A stretch of 64,000 nt of DNA from Nemopilema nomurai (GCA_003864495.1 ML133466.1:289864-353863), one strand, 5' to 3'. Positions 1-13,204 are shown, numbered from the stretch's first letter. Notes: generated by a model from the letters alone, not told the origin. Program-made: numbers and translations.

Positions 1-480
1 TTCAAATCATGTTAAATGATCATTTTACAATGATAGATGAGCTTCCGGAACAGCTCACGTTCATATTTCAAAAGATACGCGTCAGGTCACGGCCAAAAAA
101 CCTATCAGTCCAGAACTGTGAAAATGTCGAAAAGTCATGAAAAATTTCCAAAAAAATTTATACTAAGAACCACTCAAAACACTTGCCTAAACATGCCTTG
201 TTAGCTTTCTGTTCATCTGGCTGTGTTTAGAACGATATTTTCAAAGTTGCAATGTCACACCACTTTCATCCAAAATCCATAGGCCCAGACCTATTAATTA
301 AGTCAAAAAGTAGAAAATGTAGAAAAAATCAAAATATATTTTCACTCTAAATCTTGTGAGATGATAGATGAGCTTCCAAATCCTTTATATAAGTTGATGT
401 CCAGACATCCAAATTTGCATGTCAGGTCACTTTCAAAGACTATTAGTGTAGAACTGTTCATATTGGTGAAAAACATGAAT
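1..480. repeat. Degenerate tandem repeat, period about 165 bp
   Basis: Related blocks recur at about 30, 205 and 361. The first and third share 'gatgagcttcc' and 'gtcaggtcac', followed by a 'tagaactgt'/'cagaactgt' segment. The middle block carries a weaker version ending in an A-rich tract like that of the first. No gene is supported here: the only open frame of any length is short and runs through the repeat. The copies are diverged, so the period is approximate. Confidence 0.4.
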
Positions 481-733
481 GTTGAACTTTGAGATATTGC
501 AGACGAAAGAGAGAAATTGGTAAGGATGGGACAATGTCTAATTTTATGAATCCGATAACACAATAATGTACTTTGGTACTTTAGGAAGAAGAAGTGACAT
601 GTATAAGCAATGAGGTAAATAATATTAGTTAAGAAGGCTTTATCAAATGTTGTAAGGAAGCGATTTCCTTGAAAACATTGAAAGGAAGCGTCACAACTAG
701 ATGTACCTGGATCAAGGTTTCATCAGCAGATTA

Positions 734-2469
734 CCGTAAATGACGGAATTAGCACCCTGGGCGCATTTCTAAAATAAACTTTTTACTAGGGGCGCTTAAT
801 CGACAGGGGCCGTTAATTCAGCAGGGGCGCTTATTAATGTTTGTTCATACCATGTAAGGGAGAAAAATTATTTCTAGTGTTCACTAGTTCTTTTTCTAAA
901 GAAGATTATAACATAATACAATCTCGATGAAAACAATAAAGGGTCCTATAAAATGTCAATTCCTCATCTTCTTCGTGGTCTGAATCAACCATCAGGAATT
1001 TATGCCCTGCTTTCGCAATATCGTTTTTCTCAACTTCAAAAGGGTCAGCATCTTCTTCGCCAAGAATTGACAATTGGCTTTTTAAAATCTCTGTTCCAGC
1101 TTGGCAAGGTTGCTGTTCTTTAAAACAATGAATCAGATCGTCCCCTGACCCGTCAGTTGCTAGGTTTAAAGCACATGACTTGAAGGATGTTTTGACTGCT
1201 TCCGGGCTTGTTTTTTCCATGCTTCCAAGATCCAGTTAACAATAGTACGGCGGGGAGGAGGCTTCAAGTTCCCAGCAGGAGTAACCGTGTGAAGTCCTTC
1301 TTGAGCTAGCCATTCGTCGTTCAATTCGGTTATATGGGCTTTAAAGGGCTTGTTCCAGCTCACATCAGGAGCCTGGATATATTTTGTCCACCCACCTTGA
1401 ACAATTGAAACATCTTTTTTTGGCATGAAGGGAAGATTTCACACTATCTTCGATGTGACACTCGTGAGAGTCCCATACAAGATAACGCCGACCCAATGAA
1501 AAGGCTCCAAGAACCTTATTCACCCAAGCATTGGTTAACTCGGTGTTCATCCAGGTATTTGGAGATAAAGCAATGTGACAATTTTGAATTCTTTGTCTAA
1601 TGCAGCCGCTTCTCGCTCTGCTCCATTGAAGACAATAAGTGGTGGCAGTTTTGTACCATGTGCTTTTGCAGCAAGGCAAACCGAAACACGAGATATTTCA
1701 TGCCCAGTTGTTTTAACAGTCACGGTTTTTCTCCAATGCCGTCTACTGTTGTCGTAGACACCATGTCCGCCCAGACAGGGGTCTCGTCCATAGCAATAAT
1801 ATTCGTTGCTTCGAAAGCATGTTTCTTGGCAATGCGGCGGACATGCAGCACAAAAGATACCAATCTGTCGATAAGCTTATCTGAGTCTTTTTGTGCCATA
1901 GATGTCTTTCTTCGCAATGATAAGTCGTAGCCTCTCATGAATCCTCTTAGCCAGCCAGGGCTTGCCTAAAAACCATACCAGACTCACCTTCTTCAAACTT
2001 GTCCTCGTAAATTATCTCAGCTTTTTTTATTATGATTTTTCTTGACACACGAAGTCCTTTTCTACGATGCTCGTGGATCCATTCAAGAACAGACTCTTTT
2101 CTAAATGCTTTCTTTCTTCTCTCGCCATTCACGTATTGTTTTTCGATCAGTTTTGAACTTTCTTTCTGCAACGTGATTTCAATGGAGAACTGCATAAGGG
2201 ATTGCACTGAGCTTAAACTGTTATAGATAGCTTCTAACCTTTTCCCCTTTATGCGAAGTGGTTGGACTATCTTCTTCCATAATGCATCGTCTAAAATATT
2301 CTAGCCTCGAGGCAAAAGCGGCATGAAACCAATTCAAATAAGCTCCCTGTTTGCTTGGGGGCGCTTATTCAAACAGGGGGCGGTTATTGCAAAAAGTGTC
2401 TTTATCTCGGGGGCGCTTATTCGGCAGGGGCGGTTATTTAGCAGGGGGCGCTAATTTCGTAATTTACGG
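734..2469 (-). mobile_element. Pogo-like (Tc1/mariner superfamily) transposon, decayed
   Basis: The element is bounded by TA dinucleotides at 732-733 and 2470-2471, as expected for this superfamily. Its ends are imperfect inverted repeats: the left reads CCGTAAATGACGGAATTAGC and the right, on the other strand, CCGTAAATTACGAAATTAGC. Just inside both ends are repeated 'ggggcgcttatt'-type subterminal motifs, about 780-830 on the left and 2350-2460 on the right. Between them lies a broken transposase read on the minus strand. Length about 1.74 kb. Confidence 0.8.
916..2207 (-). pseudogene. Broken pogo-type transposase (CENP-B-like HTH plus DDE)
   Basis: Read on the minus strand, the fragments follow the order of pogo transposases. 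A basic helix-turn-helix part lies at about 2207-1950. The first catalytic Asp is in 'IIAMDETPVWADM' (about 1790), the second in 'YLVWDSHECHI' (about 1470), and the third in 'APDVSWNKPFK' (about 1360). An acidic tail ending 'DSDHEEDEEL' lies near 960. The frame changes at about 1965, 1720, 1575, 1425 and 1225, so no full-length protein can be made. All three metal-binding positions are still readable, so decay is moderate. The pogo assignment rests on the motif set and on the TA-flanked ends. Confidence 0.75.
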
Positions 2470-2471
2470 TA

Positions 2472-5400
2472 CTGGATTCCTTTCTGAGATTTCCAGTACA
2501 TACGTCTTGAAAAATTATAAGCATTATCCTGATACTATACCAGTAGGCCACCTCTTGTCTTCTCTCTGTGCTGAAAGTTCCCAGTCATGTGTATGACACT
2601 CTTACTATTCAAAATATAAATTTTGGGAGCATTGATGCACAAAGATTGGAATCAAAATTGAGAAGAAATAAATTTTCTGTCAATTTGGCATAAATATGAG
2701 CTACTTGACTTTTTGGGATGACTTCTAATTCAACTATTATCCCACTCCACTACAAAACGAACTTTACTACAGCAACAAAAATACCCAAAATGCCCTGTCT
2801 CAATTCTCAAAGCTCATATTGGCAATACTTGTACAATGGTGAACATTGCAAAAGTGTTGGCCAGTATACCAGGAAAAGCAGTATAGAAAACATCGCTTCT
2901 TAGATCGCTATCAGTATAGAAAACATCGCTCCTAACATTTTATAATACCTTCGAAAATCAGACCAAATCTTGATGCAAGATCATGTCCTTGTACCAGCAT
3001 CAGAAAAACAAAGCCACTGGGAAGTACTTTGTGAACTTTTATGCCATTGACCCTTAAGCATTATAAGGATTTACTGTAACCAAAAATAGGATTGAATGAT
3101 GATACTTAATATCTAAATAATTCACTTGCTTTTCTACATATAACTGTTACTGCTTTTCTACATTGAATACATATAACTGTTACATTAGAAAACTAAAGAA
3201 GAGTAAATAAACTCTATGTTATATTGTGATTTTTCCAATTGCTAAAATCAACAATTTAGTTTCCTGGTGCAAACTCCCCAAAATACAAATCATACACTGA
3301 CTTAGATCTGGACAATTAATTCTGGATATGCAAAGGACTTCATCAATATCAATGAGAAGCTATTAGGTCCAGCATTGGTACATTGACACATAAACATTCC
3401 ACATGTGTAGATTAGAACAGAAAATGTATAATGGCAGATGAGACGCCCCATTGGGATTTCAATAGGCCACAACTATAGTTCCATAGCTATGTGGAATTTA
3501 TTATTTAGTATGTTGGCTTTTGTTTTCAATAGAGTATATCATCTTTGACTATTTTACTTTAAATTCACTCAGGTTAAAGATTTGTGCAAGAACCTTGTGG
3601 CAGATTTTGACAAAATATCTTGAGAAAGCCAAAACTAAACTCAACATATTTTTAGCCAATCCATCATTTTTACACTCTCTTGCTCAGGGTGTATGTATCT
3701 ATGTTGAGAGAATCTGCTTTTTTATGCCTACTACTCCTGCTTCTTAACCAAACCCTTATGATTTCCTGGTATGTGAATTAATATTGAAGAGAAATGCCTT
3801 CATGAAGGAAAAGCACACATTCAAAATTGAAGACAAGTTCTGGAAAAACAACATGTTTTAATAAATGTCTTTATTCATGAAAATGGGAAATCTTATCAAG
3901 AATCGTAATGAACAGTCGCAAAAAAAATTGCAAAACCATTTTTACCAAGTGGTGCTTTGGCTTGATGCCTGGTCAAATTTTGGTGAAATTAAGTGTACTT
4001 TAAATTTAAGATAAATAAATTATAAGACAACACAAGTCTGGATTGGGAATAAACTGCAGTTGAAAGGCCAGTAGCCTCTGGACAGCCAGTAGCTCAGGCG
4101 AGGTCATTCTCTGGCCAATAAACGGTGGTGAATTAAATTCATTTTTAGAAATAAACATTTGGGTAATCTCTTCACTATATAAGGCACCCTGTTACTCTGT
4201 ATACAGTGAGAAATGCCAATATCTTCTCACCTAGACACAAGTTACACGAGCAATTTCTGATACATATCACTCTGACATCTTTAATTCTGCAACTTCCTTT
4301 GTTATAACAGTCTCACTAACACTTGAGGATAAAATTTTCTGCAGATTCAGACGCATTTTTGCGATGAGAACAATAACCTCCATTCCCGCCTGCAGCATTC
4401 AACGAGCAAAAACAACAGCAACAACAAAGGCAACGCGCGAAACAGTTTTGCTGACGTCACTTGCGGGAACCAATGCTGAGAAGGAGGGCCTGATTTTCCA
4501 TGCGAATTTATTGCTCAAAAAGTGTACCACCTTCAAAAGCTATTTTGTACCCTTGTATTTGAGGTAACAAAATCTGACTTATACCAGCAGAAAATGCAGA
4601 TCCTAAGCTACCAAAGAGTGTCTCAGATTTTTTTAAATTCCTCCTCTTCTTGAAACTATACCCTGTCAAAAATTGGCAAACAATTTTTCCACCCTCCCGT
4701 AGTTGTATTTGGATATAAAAGAGGGACCAGAGCAAATAAAAAAGTTTTGAGACAGTGTTTGGTAACACAACATCTGCCCTGGCCGTGTGCAAATTTTCGA
4801 GCCATTCGATTGGTTCTTTGGGTACAAAATAGTTTTTTTGTACCTGTATTTAGAGGAATTTGAGTCCGGAGAAAACGGGATTTTACTGATCGCACTTGCA
4901 AGATACACATCGGAATCATATTACCAACAATGTAATCCGGGTCAAGTAGTTTAGGCTATAAGATCAATCAGCGTCTTCAAATAAGCACAACAACCCATGG
5001 ATGTGCGATACTCTCGCACAAACCACAGGAAGCAGAACAAGGATAATCGGCTTGATAGGTCGAGGGATTTGAAAACCGCTGCTAGAAACTTTGATAAGGA
5101 AATTATGGAAACCTTCGTTTATACGGGATTTTCTCCATTTTCAAAACTTCTTCTAGCTTCAAACATGGTATCATTATGTACCTTATTAATTCGGCTATCA
5201 GAATGTGAAGAAATCAAAAAAATGGATGTTTTCGTCCAGAAAACGTTTACCGTAACCTTAAAGAACTCAACACATATCAGATTGGTATTTCAAGCATCTA
5301 ACGTAAGTAAAAAGTTTATGTCCAGCATTGTCATCCATTGAAACCAAACACCACTTGGCAAAACAGTCTGGAGCGTTTGAAATACCACGGGCTAAATGTG

Positions 5401-8267
5401 CAACTAAATTTCAATATTAAGGAATTCAAATTTTATGACATTTCACCAATAATTTTTCTATACTGTCAAAAAGTGCTGAATACAATGAATTATTGCAAGG
5501 CAATTCCGCCTTCGCAGTTCCTGCTAAGCACCAATTTATAAATGAAAAGAGGAAAAACGGTCATTCTCTGCTCTGTATAAGACTGCAAATACTGGCATAG
5601 AGCTTAAAAAGGTCTTTGAGAAAGTGAGGAAAATTTGAACCTTCATCTCATTACACGTTTCGATGATACCTTTGTTCAATTAACGATTACTTCTTAATGA
5701 GAGACTTCGCGACGGCTTCATTGTAGATTTTGGCAACCGAGCATTGCTCCACATAGCGCCACTCTAGGCAAAAACGCTTTCTTGGACTGGATAATTATTT
5801 CGAATAGCCGTGTTTTCTTTTGGATATTTAGTAATGTTTTTGTTTAATCTAACATCCATTCAAGATTTAGTTCAGGATGAGAAAAAACTGAAACTTTGAC
5901 TCGGATGCAAGTAGTTCATAAGTTAAAAACAAACTACTGTGGTCGTAAATTCGAGCCTGTGGTTTCAATCATAACTTGCCGAAATAGCGCAATTTTTATG
6001 TTTTATCAACACTTTTGTCAGTGGTGGGGGATCATGCGTGTAAAGTGTTTGACCACGTTTTTTTTAATGTAGGAAATGCCTTTCTAATGAATTGAAACAC
6101 GTATTTATCTATTGAAAATGTCCATGTTTGCCAATAACTTTTGGCTCTAAAAATAAATAAAGATATATATCTTTATTTTGAATTCTGAAAGATATATAGG
6201 TCATTACGCCAGCTCTAGAGCTTGTTTTTGGCAAGAAACAATATATTTCAAAAATACAAAATCAGCTGATTATGAAATTATCGACTGAGAAGGAAAACAG
6301 TTTATACGATAGTTGATTTGAGTCACGTTTTAGGATAGAGCCGAATAAGGCTAATTGATACTTGATATGCCAAAAATTCCATTAGAATACCAGACATTAT
6401 TACATCTAAAAGTAGTTTGTTATTGAGATCCACTATAGGTTATGGCGGGATCATCTGTTTGTATTTTTAAGGAATCAGCAATCAGCTATTCAGATACGAA
6501 ACCGATGATCTATCGACACATCATGCTGTTTCAGAATGACAGGGAGAAGCGGGAGGGGGTGGCATGTCCCAGAAATCGGGGAACAAAGCGAATTAATTTA
6601 TTTCTTCTTCTAAGAACAGGGGACCATCGACCCCATTGCCCCTTTCAAGAAGTGGGGGAACAAAGCGAATGAATTTATTTCTTCTTTTAAGCGCAGGGGA
6701 CCGTCAACCCCACTGCCCCTCTCGCCTGTTGCAGGCACCCATGCATATTTAAACTATTGCTGCACTCTTTAACGCTAACGTTGTCAATGGCAACAGGTGC
6801 AGCCATGAGAAACAAGGGCAGATGCTACCATGTGTCAAGTGCGCGAGATTATTAGAATATGGCTAGATATCTATTCATTAATATCTCAGATAGCGGATTA
6901 ATACCATTTAGAAATGTTTTTCTCTATATTCTAATATCGAGATGATACCATCCATTTAGAACAGGTGGCATGACGAAAATTTTGCAAAGTGCACCTACTT
7001 TAAGATTGAAATGGTAACTTGATGGAAAGAATATGATATGGCTTATAGAGGGATATATTGGCGATTCTATGAAAAACGGTCAACAACCTAGCAAGAAACT
7101 TTACAATGATCCACAATGAAAACCTCCTCAGATTGGAAAACAGAGTACGTTCCAGATCTGGTTAGCTTATCTTGTTAAGAAATATCACATCAATAGCAAA
7201 GGTACATATCATACGGGATAATATGTGGAACCAAACCGGAGGGCCTGGCCATAGAGTCTGGCTCAAATAATTAGCACCCGGAGGGCTATCGTTTCGATGC
7301 TACCTTTATTGACCCATAGACTATGTATGATTGATCCGTCGGAAGACTTACCAACACGTGATCGAATCAGCACAAACCCATAAAAATAATCGGGCACATA
7401 ATCGACAAAACAATGGCATTGTTAAGCGTTACCCCTACACAACTAGACTCCACAGGACACATGACCACATCACGAAATTTATCAAACACAAAAGCTAACC
7501 ACTACAATGGAAACAAGCTTTGGGCCAATTTTCTAAGGCTAGTAGAAAACATGGAATGATGTATTTAGGATACTGTGCAAACATTCTTGGAGTTATTGGC
7601 AACTGATACAATTTGATTTCGCCCGTTACCATAACCAGAAGGCCCTGGAAAAGAAGGCAAGAAGTGGGAAATACCCTCCCCAAATTATACATGCACTCCT
7701 TTCGATTTTTCTATGTTTGGTCAAAAAGGAAATTTTTGGTGTGGATTGTATTTTTTTTGTACCAACATGCACCAAGAAAATGGGACTTGAATTAGATTTA
7801 TCACTTAGAATAACACATGCAATGTAATTGCAAAGTAGAGAAATTGAAAATTCAGGGAGAATCGAAGTTGATTTGAATGGTATGGTCAAGTCCCCTTCCC
7901 GATTTCTTTCTGTATATTGTATGTGAAGATGAAAACATCTGCACATAGTGAAAAATAGTTTATTATATTAGCCTTATTATCTTATTATATTAAGGGGCTG
8001 CAAGGATGTTCCTTGACTGTTCCATTCCATGTTCCATCTTCATTTCCATTCCATGTTTTAGAGGGAGTCCATACTGTTCCAAGTCACGTAGGCTTTCACA
8101 GGTTCCGGCAAGAAGATTCGTATGGAAGACGAGCATTGCATTGCAACTAGCATACTAGCCTGTAGATAATCAAGAAAATTGTATGAGAAGGCTAGCCGAA
8201 CAAAAGTTCGACTGTTCAAAGTTCGATCATTTGCATTTAGCCTAGAGTGCGAAAACCACACTCAAGT
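2472..8267. other. Intergenic, no supported gene
   Basis: No open frame here has recognisable domains. A 114-codon frame at 4997-5341 contains a good donor-like GTAAGT at 5300 but matches nothing known to me. A two-copy 77-bp duplication lies at 6577-6734 and a 'ttccattccatg' microrepeat at about 8010-8060. The rest is AT-rich and unremarkable. Confidence 0.5.
6577..6734. repeat. Two-copy tandem duplication, 77-bp period
   Basis: 'ggggaacaaagcgaat' at about 6578 recurs 77 bp later at about 6655. In each copy it is followed by 'aatttatttcttctt', then 'caggggaccgtcaacccc' or a close variant, then 'gcccct'. The copies differ by a few substitutions, so the duplication is fairly recent. No coding role is apparent. 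Confidence 0.75.
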
Positions 8268-9791
8268 ATGGATGGAGAAGGCGAAATTAACAATCAAAAT
8301 GCTGTTTATGTTCTCTACACGAAACGTTGGCTTGTCTTGGCTGTGTTTTCTCTCATATCGATGTCCAACGAAGTCTTATGGATCAGTTTATCATCAATAA
8401 CAAGCATTGTGCGACAGTACTATCGGGTCGACGCTATCATAGTGGATTGGCTTTCACTGATTTTCTTATTGTTCTTGTTACTTGTATCGTTGAGTTCATA
8501 TTTCCTGAACAAATATGGTTTGAAGGTGACAATAATCGTTGGAGCATTGCTCAATGCCTTGGGAAGCTGTTTACGTCTTGCGGGCTCAAACCGGGATGGG
8601 ATTACGTTCGTCTTTATCGGCAGTACTTTCGCTGCCATTGCACAGTGTTTCTTGTTCTTCATACCACCAAGATTGGCCGCTGTTTGGTTCGGCGAACACG
8701 AAAGAGCCACTGCATCCTCGGTCGGCATGGTACTCACATTTGCGGGCGTGGCAGTGGGGTTTCTTACGGCCGGTTCGTTTGTCCCACCGTCGCAGGACAT
8801 GGACCATGCGGTGCGGACTGGAATGTTTAACTTACTGATGTTTCAGGCGGTTCTTTGCTGCTTTCTTGCATTGGTGAGTTTCTGTACGATTGAAGACAGA
8901 CCGCCAACGCCTCCTAGCAGATCGCAACAGCTTGTGCGAACCGAAAATGTGATCGAAGGCAAAGCCAAGGGAGAAGGGCCTTCTTCAGGAATCGGTACCG
9001 CGCCAGAGAGCAGCGAAACAAAGAAGTCGACCGAGCGTGAAGAGAGTATCCCCTTGATAGGGAGGGGCCATTCGATACCTATGAACGAGCCAGTTGCTAA
9101 CACACCATTGATTGAATCAGAGTCGAACGGCGAAAGCATCGCCCAAGACGAAATGTCTCTCAGTTTTAAAGAGTCACTTATAATTCTTATGAAGAACAAG
9201 CATTTTCACGCGCAATGCCAAACATACAGTATCTACTTTGGCGTCATATGCTCTTTCGATACAACTCTTAACTTATTAGTAACGTCGAGATTTCCAGGCA
9301 GAGAGGTTGAAATTGCGTACATTGGGTTCATTGCGGTATCATGCGGGGCAGCCACAATGCTTGTGTGTGGAATCATAATCGACAGAGCAAGATGGTACAG
9401 AGCAATTGCACTGGTCTGCTTTTCAGTCGGCGCATTGCTCATAATCGCTTTTGCTGTGCAGCTGAAGAATGGCCAAAGCTTCGGCTGGTTGTGTGCTCTT
9501 GTGGTCTTGTTTGGCCCTTTTTCTCATATGTACATCAGCGTAGGTCTTGAATATGCCGCTGAGACGATGTATCCAGTCCACGAAGGCATAACATCTGCTT
9601 CTTTGCTATTTCTTAGCAGCATCTACACCATCATTCTAGTTTACATAGTGGACCCACTTGTCGAAGGAGGACTGGCCTACATTAGTGGCTTTATTTTTGC
9701 TGCTCTTTATGGCGTAGCATTCCTTTTAACGTGCTGTGTACGCCCCCCGTTAAAACGAACGCAAGCTGACAAAAATATTAATTTTGAGTAA
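8268..9791 (+). CDS. FLVCR/SLC49-like major facilitator transporter, copy 1
   Basis: Single-exon frame of 507 residues from the first ATG; the frame extends a little further upstream but only to a GTG. It has the twelve-helix plan of the major facilitator superfamily. Helices 1-6 span about residues 20-205, a hydrophilic loop rich in Ser, Glu and Pro spans about 206-300, and helices 7-12 follow. The segment 'PPRLAAVWFGEHERATASS' (about 133-151), between helices 4 and 5, is the FLVCR-family signature. Vertebrate relatives move haem, choline or related small molecules across the plasma or organelle membrane; the substrate here cannot be read from sequence. Animal FLVCR genes usually contain introns, so the absence of any suggests descent from a reverse-transcribed copy. 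A near-identical inverted copy lies at 13858-15378. Confidence 0.85.
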   Translation: MDGEGEINNQNAVYVLYTKRWLVLAVFSLISMSNEVLWISLSSITSIVRQYYRVDAIIVDWLSLIFLLFLLLVSLSSYFLNKYGLKVTIIVGALLNALGSCLRLAGSNRDGITFVFIGSTFAAIAQCFLFFIPPRLAAVWFGEHERATASSVGMVLTFAGVAVGFLTAGSFVPPSQDMDHAVRTGMFNLLMFQAVLCCFLALVSFCTIEDRPPTPPSRSQQLVRTENVIEGKAKGEGPSSGIGTAPESSETKKSTEREESIPLIGRGHSIPMNEPVANTPLIESESNGESIAQDEMSLSFKESLIILMKNKHFHAQCQTYSIYFGVICSFDTTLNLLVTSRFPGREVEIAYIGFIAVSCGAATMLVCGIIIDRARWYRAIALVCFSVGALLIIAFAVQLKNGQSFGWLCALVVLFGPFSHMYISVGLEYAAETMYPVHEGITSASLLFLSSIYTIILVYIVDPLVEGGLAYISGFIFAALYGVAFLLTCCVRPPLKRTQADKNINFE

Positions 9792-11169
9792 TCGTAGCTC
9801 TATTTGATAGTATTATTGGGACTTTTTATGGATAGAATCATCTCTTGCACAAGTAAATCCAATCTTGTCTGCATTGGTCTAAATATTCTTCTAAACTTTC
9901 CGTTTAATTTATTGTAACCCTTATTAACATCCAAATTTATTCTTATCCCTGTATGCCCTGAAAAGAGTTTCGGTTAGGCAAATGTAAGGAGGAAATGAAC
10001 AGGCATTGAGAAGCACACGTGATTTGCGTGCAATTCATGTTTAATCACCGTTTTGCGATAGTACAATGTCATATTTTGCTTTTAGTTTCAAGGTGTCGAT
10101 CGTAGATATGCATCTGCAATCTTTGTCAAAAGCAACTCTTGTCACAGACCTAGAGTTAAAAGCTACAATGCCTACCAAAATTTTTGGAACACTAACGGTA
10201 ATTCTTTGACTCGCGTTCATTCACCGCCAACAAAATTGTGCGTAATACCCATTTTTAGGCTTCTGTATGTGACAGATAGACAGATCGAATTCATTCAAAA
10301 AATTCATTATCTTGATCAAAATATGTCAACTAAAAAATTCTCGCTTCTAACAAGAAGCATTCTCAGCCGCTATTCAAGGAGCCACTGTATTCTCACTCTT
10401 AGGAAAGATGCTATCGCAGAATCAGTGTTCCACATCTTCAGAATCTTTAGTTGATTGTTACTTTGAACACTATCCACATTTACAAAATTTTTGACAACCG
10501 CTTGAAATGAAATAAAAGGTTATATGCTTGAGATCTTTTATCTTCATTCCGTGAATTCTTTTTCCCGTTGCCAAAGACAGCCAATTTATCTTTTACAGGC
10601 GATCCAACATTCCTGTTCTTTCTACAGACAAAACAAAACTAAATAGATTCTCTTCAACTGACTTCAATAATCACAATCTTCTATCAACAGTCTTCTAGAC
10701 GTGACGTCGCAAACTCACCTAGGTCTTCGATCACTAACATCTTGCTTACTGTCTTTTTGCAGAAATTATCATCGCTGCCTTTCGATTATGTCTTTCGATT
10801 TTTCAACTATTTGAAAAAGACAGTGATGTGTACTCAAGCAGCAAAGTCTTTTCTTTTGAGAAGGCGTTTGGGTCTAGAGCAGGTAGTTATTTGCTGGTCA
10901 AGGTTTGCTCCATTCTTGACATCGGAGCCCGTCTGGGTACGACTCTTGCATAGTTGAAAGTGTGAATTTCATGAGTCAACCGAGAAATGCACCTCTACAC
11001 TAGACGAACCTCTAACCTTAGAAGCAAAACGATTTCATCCTTAGCTAGTGCAATTCAACCATATTCAATTCAAGAAATACGCAACCAAGGAACCATCCAA
11101 GAAGGGTAAAAAAGCATAGCAATGCTGTTTTGAAGGTATAGCACAGTAATTTGAGTTTCCGCATCTTGT

Positions 11170-11484
11170 CATTGGCGGTTTAAGGGGGGGAGCCATGGTC
11201 CCAGGCCCCGCGCTTTTAGTAGGGGCTCCATACCTAAGAGAAAAGTGAAAATAAATCACAGGAAATCTCCATCTCTATGTAAAATGAATTACTTTCAAAG
11301 AGAAAATCTATAAGAAACCCTGGATTTATGCAATCCGCATAATTAGGACAATACAAGGCACCACCTTGAGGCATAGACCACGGAAAAGAACTTGAAGAAT
11401 AATCTTGGCTACAAAGAAGTTTTCAAGCAAGGGCACCACAGATGGTTGCGGCCCCGGGCCACGAAGTCCCTACAATCACCACTG
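11170..11484. mobile_element. hAT-type MITE, family A, copy 1
   Basis: Left end CATTGGCGGTTTAAGGGG; the right end, on the opposite strand, starts CAGTGGTGATTGTAGGGAC. The flanking 8-mers 'catcttgt' and 'aatattgc' agree at 5 of 8 positions, a worn duplication. Internal segments ('gagccatggtcccaggcccc', 'gcgcttttagt', 'cttgaagaataatcttggct') match the element at 58694-58906 in the same order, so both belong to one family. No coding capacity; a transposase elsewhere must have mobilised it. Confidence 0.65.
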
Positions 11485-12893
11485 AATATTGCTGTTCATA
11501 CCCAGCAGAACCAACACCAAAAAGTTCCAAACTGTGCTTCACATTCATCCTTTTGAAATATTCGATATCATAACTGTCCAGTTTACTGATTAATTGAAGA
11601 ATTGATACGTCATTGAAGGGGGAACTCTTTTTGACAGTTTGAAAAACCACTAAAAACACGCCTCTACTCCACCATTAGCCCATATCTAACAAATAGCAAA
11701 ACGTTTTGCTTTTGAGACCTATCTGGATTTGTCTGGTTAAATGACAAAACAAATTTATAGGGTGGTTTAAGCATCTGCAGGCCCATGACAAGTACCGCGG
11801 TCATAATGTAGCCTGAGCCTTAAAGTTGTCTGGACCTTGGTAATGCATATGTAAAACAGTTATTTGTTGACCGTGCTTTTATTCGCCTCATTTCCGATTT
11901 TGTTGTACTACAATGTTATTATGCAAAGTCTATAAATCTACAACTGATCTGTCTCAGGCTTCACAGCAAAGCCTGTTCTCAATAAATCAGCCGATTTAAA
12001 CAGTTCGCCGCAATTTTGTGACATAAAAGCCTACAAAACACTAGTTAAAACTACTTTACGGTGCTTGTGAATGGGTAATCACTCCAAAACGCGGAGCTTC
12101 GGAGTCACCTGTTCTTGAACCGATTTAGTTTTAGTGTTTGTTCTGTTCGTCCTGTTTGGCTAGTCCGCAAATTATCTTATTGAGACTTCAGTGGCCGAGT
12201 AGAGGCCATTTTAGTTTTTCTTTATCGTGAGTTTTGTTACCGCTAGAAATCTTTTGTGCTCAATTCTCGAATTGGCGGTGGGCCTTTCGAGAACCTCTAG
12301 CGACCCTGCGAACGAATAGCGAGGGTGTAGCGGGACAAACATAAACAAATTGGGTACATTATAGAGAATTTCCGTCACTTTACAATGTCAACAAAGTTCG
12401 ATCATACACATGTTATTCCGTGTGTTCTTCTCCCATGAACTACAGGTTCTCGTTTTCGGATTTCTCGCAGAGAACCTAAGCAACTGCTCAATTCAGGAAT
12501 GCGAAGACAATTTAAATTCCTTCAACAAGGGCTCTTGTTTAATCATTTTCAAGCCTAAGATTTATGTATAAATACGGAATCTTTCCCAAAGTAAATAAGA
12601 AGAAGAAGAAGAAGAACACTTCGCTGCATACTATCTGCATACTGCATATTCTTCCGAACACAGGAAGGCTAAAGACATAACGGAATATCGATTCTTGGAA
12701 AGAAACCTCTGAGGTTTAAAGCTGGTAACATCAATAGATAATCTTTTGACCAAAGACCTCTTGACGGCCTATTGATGTTGTGGCAGGTAGAGTCCATGAT
12801 TTCCATTGGTCACTGATCTCAAGGGACACAATCACTTGTAGCATGATGACCCCCTAACACTTCTATTCATTTGTATTTAAGACGTTTTATATA

Positions 12894-13195
12894 CACGCTT
12901 TTTTATAAGGAAACATTATATAAGGAACCTACATGTAGAAGGCCGAAATATTGCATTCATTTACAGCCAATACTCGCATAGATTGTTTGCTATTCGTGTG
13001 TCAAGTGCTTTATTGTGTAGTTTCCGCATAGTCTATCTCGCCCCTCTCTCTACTAAGTGTTAAGGCTTATTGATGTGCAATGAAAATTAAGGAACTTTTA
13101 AGGAACTTTTGGTACTAAAATATGATGACGTGAGGTCTACGAATAAGGAACTTTTGGAACTAGGCCTTGTCGTAGGTTCCTTATAAAAAAGCGTG
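12894..13195. mobile_element. TA-flanked MITE, 302 bp
   Basis: The terminal inverted repeats begin CACGCTTTTTTATAAGGAA at both ends and sit between TA dinucleotides at 12892-12893 and 13196-13197. The interior carries repeated 'aaggaactttt' motifs and no coding frame. The TA duplication suggests a Tc1/mariner-type origin; no partner transposase of matching ends is present in the window. Confidence 0.6.
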
Positions 13196-13204
13196 TAAAT
13201 GAGC

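Noticed and set aside
4997..5341. 114-codon plus-strand frame with a donor-like GTAAGT at 5300
   Set aside because: No domain, no supporting partner exon and composition like the surrounding AT-rich DNA.
8327..8830. Long alternative frames over the transporter genes, on both strands, in both copies
   Set aside because: They shadow the membrane-protein frames, reflecting the codon composition of hydrophobic segments.
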